A stretch of DNA of 48,320 nt from QNZT01 sp964651755 (GTDB lineage: Bacteria; Campylobacterota; Campylobacteria; Campylobacterales; QNZT01), in NCBI GenBank assembly GCA_964651755.1, contig CAZYZD010000006.1:1-48320 (forward strand). The letters run 5' to 3'. The notes below the pieces were generated by a model that was given only the letters and a program-made list of their open reading frames with translations, made no database searches and was not told the origin of the DNA. Below are positions 42,386-48,320 of the stretch, piece by piece. Numbering within the stretch: the stretch's first letter is position 1; each line of letters starts with the position of its first letter. Position numbers and translations under genes: made by a program.

Positions 42386-44033
42386 TAAACGTAATCTTAT
42401 CACTTTGATTGCTTCACTGCTTCTAGTGATACTCTCTTTGGTTGCCTATCTCTATAAACCGGTTGAAACGATTGATCTGAATACTTATCAGCAATTTTTA
42501 CAGAATAATCTTTTTAAAAAAGCAACAATTATCGGGAACAGGGTAGTACTCTCTACAGATGAAGGGGATTATTCGATTATACGTTCCGGTATTGATATTG
42601 GTGCACTTTTGCATAAAGTTCCGGTAGAGATCGATGAATCGGAAACTTATACTGATGCGGTAATCCTCTTTATTTTGCTTGGAGCATTGATAGGATTTGC
42701 ACTTTTGTTCGGGAAGAAAGAGCATGAACCTCAGACTACTGAGAAGCCTAAAGAGCGTATGGATAATTTTGTTCCTGATTTAATACCTGGTGTTGATCGT
42801 GAGATTTTACCGGTAACATCAGATGTCACTTTTGATGATGTAGCAGGTATCGATGAAGTCAAAGAAGAGTTGCATGAAATTGTCGATTTTTTGAAGAATC
42901 GGGAAAAGTACAGTGCTTTTGGTGTAAAAATGCCAAGGGGTGTTTTACTGGCGGGACCTCCTGGGGTAGGGAAAACATTGATTGCCAAAGCGGTTGCCGG
43001 AGAGGCTGGTGTACCGTTCTTTTATCAAAGTGGTTCGGCATTTGTACAGATTTATGTCGGGATGGGTGCTAAACGGGTGCGTGAACTTTTTGCAGTGGCA
43101 AAACGTTATGCCCCTTCTATTATTTTTATTGATGAGATTGATGCTGTCGGGAAAGCAAGAGGCGGTGGACGTAACGATGAGCGTGAGAGTACGCTCAATC
43201 AACTCCTGACGCAGATGGATGGTTTTGAAGATAGCAGCAATGTTATTGTGATAGCTGCAACCAATCAATATGAGATGCTGGATAATGCTTTACTGCGTGC
43301 AGGACGTTTTGACCGGCGTATTTTCGTTTCCTTGCCGGGTATCAAAGAGAGAGAAGCAATTCTCAAAGTGCATTTAAAAGGAAAAGTGACAGATGTTAAT
43401 GTTGCAGATTTGGCAAAAATGAGTGTGGGGTTCAGTGGAGCAGCTCTCTCTACATTTGTCAATGAGGCAGCCATTAATGCCTTGCGGCACAATCGTTCTG
43501 TTATAACTTATGAAGATTTTAACAGTGTTAAAGAGAAAGTATTGCTGGGAAAAAAGAAGATTTTGAGTTATTCTCATGAAGAGAAAGTAATACAAGCAAC
43601 TTATCAGGCTGCAAAAGCATTGAGTGCACACTGGTATGAAGTAGATTTTGAGAAGGTGAGTCTGATTGAAGAGTTTTTGATAGAGATGGAAAAAGAGATT
43701 ACATCAAGGACTCAGCTGAGTGCAAAACTGAAAGTATATCTTGCCGGTTATGTAGCTTCTCAACTCTACTTTGAAGAAGTCTATACCAATTGTGCGGCAG
43801 ATATCAAAAAAGCAAAACAGATTACCGAAGAGATGGTACAAGTGTATGCTATGGGCGATGGTGTCTATGCTGCTCCTGTGGATAGTGCGTCATTGATTGA
43901 TGATGCGATTGAAGATCTGGAACAGTTTTTATATAAAATGAAACCTGCAGTAGAGACGCTGCGAAATGCATTGCTGGAAAAAGAGACACTTTCAAAAGAG
44001 GAACTTGGAGAAATTGTCAGTGCGTTTCTTTAG
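42369..44033 (+). CDS. FtsH-like AAA+ protein lacking the HEXXH protease motif
   Basis: A 554-residue membrane AAA+ protein. Two membrane helices (about 9-29 and 96-114) flank a small periplasmic domain. The ATPase has Walker A GPPGVGKT (196-203), Walker B IIFIDEIDA (about 251-259), the second region of homology with ATNQYEMLDNALLRAGRFDRR, and the aromatic pore loop. Where FtsH has YHEAGHAL, this protein reads YQAAKAL (412-418), and the third zinc ligand is not apparent, so it is probably an unfoldase without proteolysis. Helicobacter and Campylobacter carry a similar second FtsH next to aroB. GAGGAGGGG precedes the ATG. Confidence 0.85.
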   Translation: MRKWFNKRNLITLIASLLLVILSLVAYLYKPVETIDLNTYQQFLQNNLFKKATIIGNRVVLSTDEGDYSIIRSGIDIGALLHKVPVEIDESETYTDAVILFILLGALIGFALLFGKKEHEPQTTEKPKERMDNFVPDLIPGVDREILPVTSDVTFDDVAGIDEVKEELHEIVDFLKNREKYSAFGVKMPRGVLLAGPPGVGKTLIAKAVAGEAGVPFFYQSGSAFVQIYVGMGAKRVRELFAVAKRYAPSIIFIDEIDAVGKARGGGRNDERESTLNQLLTQMDGFEDSSNVIVIAATNQYEMLDNALLRAGRFDRRIFVSLPGIKEREAILKVHLKGKVTDVNVADLAKMSVGFSGAALSTFVNEAAINALRHNRSVITYEDFNSVKEKVLLGKKKILSYSHEEKVIQATYQAAKALSAHWYEVDFEKVSLIEEFLIEMEKEITSRTQLSAKLKVYLAGYVASQLYFEEVYTNCAADIKKAKQITEEMVQVYAMGDGVYAAPVDSASLIDDAIEDLEQFLYKMKPAVETLRNALLEKETLSKEELGEIVSAFL

Positions 44034-44532
44034 CGGATTTTCACTGCAGGATGAGAAAGAATTATTTGCTGATTATTTAAAAGAGGGTAATTATCATATT
44101 GCGGGTTTTAGCAAAGGTGCAATTGATGCTTTTGAATATGTATTGCAATGTAATCGTCGTATTGATTTGCTTCAGCTTTTTTCACCTGCTTACTTTATGG
44201 ATCGGGAAGATCAGTTTAAAAAGATGCAGCTGGATGCTTTTAAGAAAAATAGTACACTTTATCTGCGGCAGTTTTTACGAAATATTGCCTATCCTGTAAA
44301 AAAAGATCTTTCTGTTTATCTTAGGGAAGAGGATGTAAGTGCACTCAGTCGGCTGCTTTATTATCGCTGGGAGCCTGAAAAATTTGAGATAGTGCAAAGG
44401 CGTGGTGTAGAGATTGAAGTTTATCTTGGCAGTAAAGATAAAATAATCAATGCACAGAAGGCGATGGATTTTTTTAAATCATATGCTACAGTCTATTTTA
44501 TCAAAGAGGGAGGACATATTTTAAATGGATAA
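44020..44532 (+). CDS. bioV: BioV-type pimeloyl-ACP methyl ester esterase
   Basis: A 170-residue small alpha/beta hydrolase. The nucleophile elbow is GFSKGA with Ser31; Asp140 in LGSKDK and His166 in KEGGHIL complete a triad. Size and motif fit BioV, described in Helicobacter as the esterase that releases pimeloyl-ACP for biotin synthesis; substrate specificity here is inferred. The GTG at 44020 is preferred, with GGAG about nine bases upstream, and overlaps the FtsH-like gene by 14 bases; the frame is open 18 codons more. Its stop overlaps mogA. Confidence 0.7.
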   Translation: MRFFSGFSLQDEKELFADYLKEGNYHIAGFSKGAIDAFEYVLQCNRRIDLLQLFSPAYFMDREDQFKKMQLDAFKKNSTLYLRQFLRNIAYPVKKDLSVYLREEDVSALSRLLYYRWEPEKFEIVQRRGVEIEVYLGSKDKIINAQKAMDFFKSYATVYFIKEGGHILNG

Positions 44533-45052
44533 AATTAAAATTGGTGTTGTAACGGCGTCGGATAGAGCAAGTGCAGGAATTTATGAAGATATTTCCGGGA
44601 AAGCGATTATGGAGACAATGGAGGCTTATTTGCAAAATGAGCTGGAGTTTGTTTATAAATGTGTTGCTGATGAACAGGCGCTTATTGAAAAAGCGATGAT
44701 AGATCTGGAAGAGGCAGGATGTGCATTGATTGTAACAACAGGTGGAACAGGACCGGCACTGCGTGATGTAACGCCTGAAGCTACTGAAGCGGTATGTGAT
44801 AAAATGATGCCCGGTTTTGGCGAGTTGATGCGTTCGGTAAGTTTACAGTATGTGCCGACAGCTATTTTATCACGTCAGACAGCGGGGATTCGTAAAAAGA
44901 GTTTGATTATCAACCTGCCTGGTAAGCCAAAGTCTATTCGTGAGTGTCTTGATGCAGTATTCCCGGCAGTACCGTATTGTATCGATTTGATAGAAGGACC
45001 TTTTATGGTTTGTCATGAAGATACAATTCAATGTTTCCGTCCCAAAAAATAG
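44525..45052 (+). CDS. mogA: Molybdopterin adenylyltransferase
   Basis: A 175-residue MoaB/Mog-fold enzyme that adenylylates molybdopterin before molybdate insertion. It shows VVTASDRASAGIYEDISGK at the N-terminus, the TTGGTGPALRDVTPEAT substrate loop (about 71-87) and LIINLPGKPKSIRE. The SDRASAGIYED sequence favours MogA over MoaB. The ATG overlaps the bioV stop by eight bases. It is the last gene of the aroB operon. Molybdenum cofactor would serve nitrate, formate or sulfur-oxyanion enzymes encoded elsewhere. Confidence 0.9.
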   Translation: MDKIKIGVVTASDRASAGIYEDISGKAIMETMEAYLQNELEFVYKCVADEQALIEKAMIDLEEAGCALIVTTGGTGPALRDVTPEATEAVCDKMMPGFGELMRSVSLQYVPTAILSRQTAGIRKKSLIINLPGKPKSIRECLDAVFPAVPYCIDLIEGPFMVCHEDTIQCFRPKK

Positions 45053-45107
45053 CTTCAGCTGAAAAATAGAAAGTGTTATTAATACTAAAATTTTTTTTAT
45101 TCAACTG

Positions 45108-45116
45108 TGTTATAAT
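45108..45116 (+). promoter_or_regulatory. Extended -10 box of kbp
   Basis: TGTTATAAT is an extended -10 element with a perfect TATAAT at 45111-45116, 31 bases before the kbp ATG, with a T-run at 45091-45098 in the -35 area. It suggests a strong, separate promoter. Confidence 0.6.
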
Positions 45117-45146
45117 TGAACTAACTTCAAATTAAAGGAGAAGAAA

Positions 45147-45590
45147 ATGGGATTTTTTGATTTTATCAAAGATGCAGGTGCCAAAATTTTAGGCAAAGGT
45201 AACGACAGTGAAAATGTTAAAAAACTGATCGAAGAAGAGAAAGAGACAATGCCAATCGAAGGTTTGGAAGTTGAAGTCGAAGGTGATACTGTTGTTCTCA
45301 GAGGGAAAGCGAAAAGTGCCGAAGATAAAGTAAAAGCAGCTTTAATTGCCGGAAATATTGAAGGTGTTTCCAAAGTTAATGCTGATGAACTTGAAACAGA
45401 AGATACGCAGGTAATTGATGATATTTTTTATGAAGTGCAAAAAGGGGATACACTCTGGAGAATCGCCGATATCTATTATAAAGATGGTAGCAGATATACA
45501 GAGATTTTTGAAGCAAATCGCGAAGTAATCAAAGATCCGGACAAGATTTATCCGGGGCAGATGATTCGTATACCAAACTTTGTAGCGTAA
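45147..45590 (+). CDS. kbp: Potassium-binding BON-LysM protein Kbp (YgaU-like)
   Basis: A 147-residue protein with the same length and order as E. coli Kbp: a short amphipathic N-terminus (GFFDFIKDAGAKI), a BON domain (about 25-90) and a LysM domain (about 97-145, YEVQKGDTLWRIADIYY ... YPGQMIRIP). Kbp binds potassium in the cytoplasm and changes shape; no signal peptide is present. AAGGAGAAGAAA precedes the ATG. It is a single-gene unit with its own extended -10 promoter and a clear terminator. Confidence 0.88.
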   Translation: MGFFDFIKDAGAKILGKGNDSENVKKLIEEEKETMPIEGLEVEVEGDTVVLRGKAKSAEDKVKAALIAGNIEGVSKVNADELETEDTQVIDDIFYEVQKGDTLWRIADIYYKDGSRYTEIFEANREVIKDPDKIYPGQMIRIPNFVA

Positions 45591-45602
45591 CGTTTAGGTG
45601 GA

Positions 45603-45626
45603 GGGAGTTTTTTCAAACTCCCTTTT
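45603..45626 (+). terminator. Rho-independent terminator of kbp
   Basis: GGGAGTTT (45603-45610), loop TTTC and AAACTCCC (45615-45622) form an 8-bp stem followed by TTTTATT. It lies 12 bases after the kbp stop; its T-run touches the stop codon of the convergent ubiE gene. Confidence 0.85.
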
Positions 45627-46338
45627 ATTCTGGTTTTTTTGCAATAAAAAGTGTCGAAATATCCAGTGAATACCCTTTTGCAACTTTTACTTCAAATCCT
45701 GTTTCTCCAAGTTCCGCCACCAGTTTTTCTTTTGTCAGAAAACCTTCAATAGAGTTGGGGAGATAATTGTATGCTTCATAATTGCGTGATAAGAGACCAC
45801 CTACAAGCGGTAGAATCTTTTTCATGTAAAAATCACGGGCGCGGGAGGGAAGTGTCTGCTTCTGGAGTTTTGTAAATTCGAGAATGGTGAGCAAACCACC
45901 TGGTTTAAGTACACGGTAAAATTCCTGCAGACCCTCTTTGCGATCTACAACATTGCGCAGACCGTAGGAAATGCTTAAGATATCTACAGAGTTGTCTTTT
46001 ACCGGTAAATCTTTTGCTTCTGCCTGAATAAATTTTGCATTGAGACCTTTCTCTTTTGCGACACTCAGCATTCCGGAAGAGGGATCTACACCGTAAATTT
46101 CCTTGATTTGAATCTTTTTTGTTCTGGCATGTTTGTCCCAGAATTCACACATATCTCCTGTTCCGCAGGCGACATCCAGTATCATATCTAGTTCATTTTT
46201 GTTATATATCTCATAAGTTTTGTCACACGCCTCTTTTCTCCAGCTTTTATCTACTCCGAAACTGAGTACTCTGTTTGCAACATCGTAGGTATTGGCGATG
46301 TTATCAAACATCGTGACGATTTTTTCCTGTTGGTTCAC
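45625..46338 (-). CDS. ubiE: Demethylmenaquinone methyltransferase (UbiE/MenG)
   Basis: A 237-residue SAM-dependent methyltransferase. MFDNIANTYDVANRVLSFG and SWRKEA at the N-terminus, the SAM motif LDVACGTGDM (about 53-62), SISYGLRNVVDRKEGLQEF and FYRVLKPGG are family-defining. It performs the last methylation in menaquinone synthesis; this phylum generally makes menaquinone by the futalosine route. The start is GTG with AAGGA seven bases upstream. It follows the M48 protease gene after 12 bases. Confidence 0.93.
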   Translation of the reverse strand: MNQQEKIVTMFDNIANTYDVANRVLSFGVDKSWRKEACDKTYEIYNKNELDMILDVACGTGDMCEFWDKHARTKKIQIKEIYGVDPSSGMLSVAKEKGLNAKFIQAEAKDLPVKDNSVDILSISYGLRNVVDRKEGLQEFYRVLKPGGLLTILEFTKLQKQTLPSRARDFYMKKILPLVGGLLSRNYEAYNYLPNSIEGFLTKEKLVAELGETGFEVKVAKGYSLDISTLFIAKKPE

Positions 46339-46350
46339 ACTTTTTCCTTC

Positions 46351-47118
46351 TTATCTGTAATATTTTAATGCTTTTGGTATCAATTTTTTCAGTCTTTCGA
46401 TACGGTGACTGTCAGCAGGGTGGGTAGAGAGAAATTCAGGCGGCTTTCGTTTATTTTGTGTCAACCGCATCATATTTTGCCAGAAGCGTAAAGCTTCTCT
46501 TGGATTATATCCTGCTTTTGTCATAAGATAGAGTCCGATTTCATCTGCTTCATATTCAAATTTTCTGCTAAAAGGAAGAACCATACCGAATGTTTCTCCC
46601 GCTCCATATGCCTGATTGATGATGTTGGCATATTTCCCACCGCCGATTGCCTGTGTTGCAATCTGTTTTCCCATACGTCCTAGTTGAATCATACTCATCC
46701 TCTCTGCACCATGGCGTGCAATGGCATGGGCAACTTCATGTCCAATAACGGTTGCAAGCTGATCTTCATTTTGTACAGCGCGAAAAAGTCCTGAATAGAC
46801 AAAAACTTTACCGCCGGGAAGACAAAAGGCGTTGGGTACATCTTTGTCTATAACAAAAAATTGCCATTGGTATCCCGGCTGTGCAGCGGCTCTTGCAATT
46901 TTCATACCGACTCTTTTGACAACAGCATTGAGTCTTGGGTCGTTACTGACACGCTCTTTTTGTAAAATTTGTTGTGCAGACTGGTATCCCATCTGTAACT
47001 CTTGCTGCGGTGAAAAAATTACAACCTGATTTCGATGGGTGTAAGGTGTTTTGGAACAGCCAATAAATAAAAAAGATGTAAATAGAATAACCAATATGAA
47101 ACGAACTGCTCTTATCAT
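46351..47118 (-). CDS. M48-family metallopeptidase lipoprotein
   Basis: A 255-residue exported zinc protease. A lipoprotein signal (FLFIGC, Cys about 21) precedes the M48 domain with the HEVAHAIARH active site (HEXXH) and the third ligand in FEYEADEIGL, followed by STHPADSHRIERL. Similar E. coli proteins (LoiP, BepA) degrade misfolded outer-membrane proteins. GAGGAAG precedes the ATG. Its leader carries an 11-bp inverted repeat. It is probably cotranscribed with ubiE. Confidence 0.88.
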   Translation of the reverse strand: MIRAVRFILVILFTSFLFIGCSKTPYTHRNQVVIFSPQQELQMGYQSAQQILQKERVSNDPRLNAVVKRVGMKIARAAAQPGYQWQFFVIDKDVPNAFCLPGGKVFVYSGLFRAVQNEDQLATVIGHEVAHAIARHGAERMSMIQLGRMGKQIATQAIGGGKYANIINQAYGAGETFGMVLPFSRKFEYEADEIGLYLMTKAGYNPREALRFWQNMMRLTQNKRKPPEFLSTHPADSHRIERLKKLIPKALKYYR

Positions 47119-47141
47119 GATACTTCCTCAATAATAAACTT

Positions 47142-47174
47142 CTTTTTGAAAGCATGCTTTTATCTTTCAAAAAG
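47142..47174. repeat. 11-bp inverted repeat in the leader of the M48 protease gene
   Basis: CTTTTTGAAAG (47142-47152) and CTTTCAAAAAG (47164-47174) are perfectly complementary with an 11-base spacer. On the minus strand the hairpin falls between the predicted transcription start (about 47185) and the ribosome site. No T-run follows, so it does not look like a terminator. Confidence 0.55.
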
Positions 47175-47191
47175 TGTGTTAAGTATTGAAG

Positions 47192-47197
47192 ATTATA
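47192..47197 (-). promoter_or_regulatory. -10 box of the M48 protease-ubiE pair
   Basis: The minus strand reads TTTTTGCTATAATC, with TATAAT at 47197-47192, directly after the stop of the upstream gene. It implies a leader of about 65 bases. Confidence 0.5.
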
Positions 47198-47215
47198 GCA
47201 AAAATAGTTTACATA

Positions 47216-48320
47216 TTAAAGTGTTATATCTTTAAAATTTTCTAAATGTTTAAAAATATTTTTATCAAATCTTTTCTGTTTCTGTAAAAGTTTTTTCTCC
47301 TTTTTACGTAAATATATAAATTCTTCTTTTTGTTCTTCCTTCGCAAGATGGAGTTTTAGCATTTTTAAAATAAGAAGATATTTGTTGCGTTTTTCATATT
47401 TTTGAAGCATGGTAAATATTTGTCTTGCCTCAAGCAGAAGGGGTTTACAAGAGTCGGAGTCAATTTGCTTTTCAAAGATAGTAACAAAATCAACCAATTC
47501 TTCAAAAGCATTTTTGAGTTTGTCATAACTTTTTTCATCGTTGCACCCATCAAGGAAGTTGATAGTATGCAATAGTTCACTGTGACTGTTATGTACTTTT
47601 ATTTTGGCACTGTATCCAAAAGGAAGCTGCGATTCGTAATTTGTATAGGATCTGCTTTTTTCACGAATAAAAAGTGCATACTGATTGGAAATAATTGCAA
47701 ACTCTCTGCTTTCAACATATTTGCTTATTTTATGCTCTTCTGCGGAAAGTTTTATTTGAATATTATCTATCATTTTTTGAATATAACTACTGTTTAGTTT
47801 ATGATTGAGTTTAATCAGTTGATGATATATCAGCATAAGATCCTGATGTATCTTTGTTATTCTTGTAAGTGTATAAAGATGCATAATGATTTTTTGATAT
47901 TGCTGTTCATCAAAAATCTCTTCATAACTCTGCATAATTGCTATACTACGGGTAATCTCTTGATGAAACTTTTCAATAGTATCGGCTTTCTTCTCTTCTT
48001 CATTTTGAATCAGTTGTGCATACTCCTGGATAAGAAGATATTGGTGATAGAGAAAAATACGTATAGCATCGGCACTTTTCATCTCTTTAAAAATAATTTC
48101 CTCTGGCTTCAAAAGACGTTTTCGTTCAAGGTCTTTGAATATACTATATATGTTATAGGGATATTTGGTAGGGTTGCCGAAAAGTGCAAGATATTTCTGT
48201 TCATATCTGGGGTCGTCACTTATTTCATGTTCTATATATTTTTCAATCAAAGAAGTATGTAAAATATCTGGTTTTTGATGTGTAAAACACCTTGCAGGTA
48301 TGGTTAAAATAGAGAGTCCC
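47216..48320 (-). CDS. Helical protein of unknown function, 5' end beyond the window
   Basis: At least 368 codons are open to the right edge of the window. The in-frame TTG at 48250 has no ribosome site, and the 23 codons upstream of it, reading SILTIPARCFTHQKPDILHT, continue without stop, ATG or GTG, so the true start lies further right. The visible protein is rich in Lys, Glu, Ile and Gln, almost entirely helical, with no membrane segment or recognised domain; the C-terminus is strongly basic (KKEKKLLQKQKRFDK). Probably cytoplasmic. Function unknown. Confidence 0.6.
   Translation of the reverse strand, partial: GLSILTIPARCFTHQKPDILHTSLIEKYIEHEISDDPRYEQKYLALFGNPTKYPYNIYSIFKDLERKRLLKPEEIIFKEMKSADAIRIFLYHQYLLIQEYAQLIQNEEEKKADTIEKFHQEITRSIAIMQSYEEIFDEQQYQKIIMHLYTLTRITKIHQDLMLIYHQLIKLNHKLNSSYIQKMIDNIQIKLSAEEHKISKYVESREFAIISNQYALFIREKSRSYTNYESQLPFGYSAKIKVHNSHSELLHTINFLDGCNDEKSYDKLKNAFEELVDFVTIFEKQIDSDSCKPLLLEARQIFTMLQKYEKRNKYLLILKMLKLHLAKEEQKEEFIYLRKKEKKLLQKQKRFDKNIFKHLENFKDITL

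Noticed and set aside
45053..45080. TTCAGCTGAA near the end of mogA as a terminator
   Set aside because: The palindrome is only 10 bp with no loop and is followed by A residues rather than a T-run.
1..48320. tRNA, rRNA, CRISPR array, insertion sequence or prophage
   Set aside because: No cloverleaf-like segment, regularly spaced repeat, transposase, integrase or phage structural gene was seen on either strand; the gaps between genes are all short.

Overview
The window reads as a 48 kb piece of chromosome from a Campylobacterota (formerly Epsilonproteobacteria) bacterium. The support is gene content: a DnaJ-like cbpA followed by the MerR-type repressor hspR, the run aroB - mscS - mtaB - HEXXH-less FtsH - bioV, a Csd3/Pgp3-like M23 peptidase, a PgbA-like periplasmic protein, and succinyldiaminopimelate-type dapC beside murC. 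NnrS, several signalling proteins and two MscS channels suggest a free-living respiratory lineage (Sulfurovum- or Sulfurimonas-like) rather than a host-adapted one, but the genus is a guess. Coding density is very high, many neighbours overlap by 1-23 bases, and non-ATG starts are common. I saw no rRNA, tRNA, CRISPR array, insertion sequence or phage gene, and no gene-free stretch longer than about 230 bases.

Layout. 1-5.6 kb: a YejM-like membrane sulfatase-fold protein, the cbpA-hspR heat-shock pair behind a strong promoter carrying a HAIR-like operator, then nnrS (minus) and a CDP-glycerol-transferase-like gene (plus) diverging from a region with an FNR/CRP-type palindrome. 5.6-14.5 kb (minus): dapC, murC, a small membrane protein, mutS2, a small helical protein, cvfB, a small membrane protein, and at the end an unusual pair, a protein resembling an inactive FtsK/SpoIIIE domain and a 13-repeat LRR protein. 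14.6-17.6 kb (plus): a FecR-like, OmpA-like and CHASE2-HD-GYP trio, probably an envelope-sensing c-di-GMP module.

17.6-29.8 kb: a DUF5718-like gene, a 67-residue protein, an MscS channel, and then the most interesting block (20.8-26.3 kb, minus): three exported proteins with NarX/PilJ-like P-box repeats, a membrane NIT-domain protein whose C-terminus is a degenerate histidine-kinase ATPase, and a chemoreceptor with no periplasmic sensor domain of its own. I propose a split-receptor sensory system, perhaps for nitrate/nitrite or another small anion. It is preceded by a small 3-TM gene, a YihY/BrkB protein, a GlcD-like flavoprotein and a PgbA-like protein.

30-38.4 kb (plus): Csd3-like peptidase, MgtE, a Nudix hydrolase, a PLP deaminase-like enzyme, HisD, an S41 lipoprotein protease, a small lipoprotein and a TrkA/RCK-like protein, mostly overlapping. 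38.5-45.1 kb (plus): aroB, mscS, mtaB, FtsH-like pseudoprotease, bioV and mogA in one overlapping operon. 45.1-48.3 kb: kbp (BON-LysM) with a good promoter and terminator, then on the minus strand ubiE/menG, an M48 lipoprotein protease and a helical protein whose start lies beyond the right edge.

All family assignments come from reading the translated sequences and remembered family features. No database search was run.
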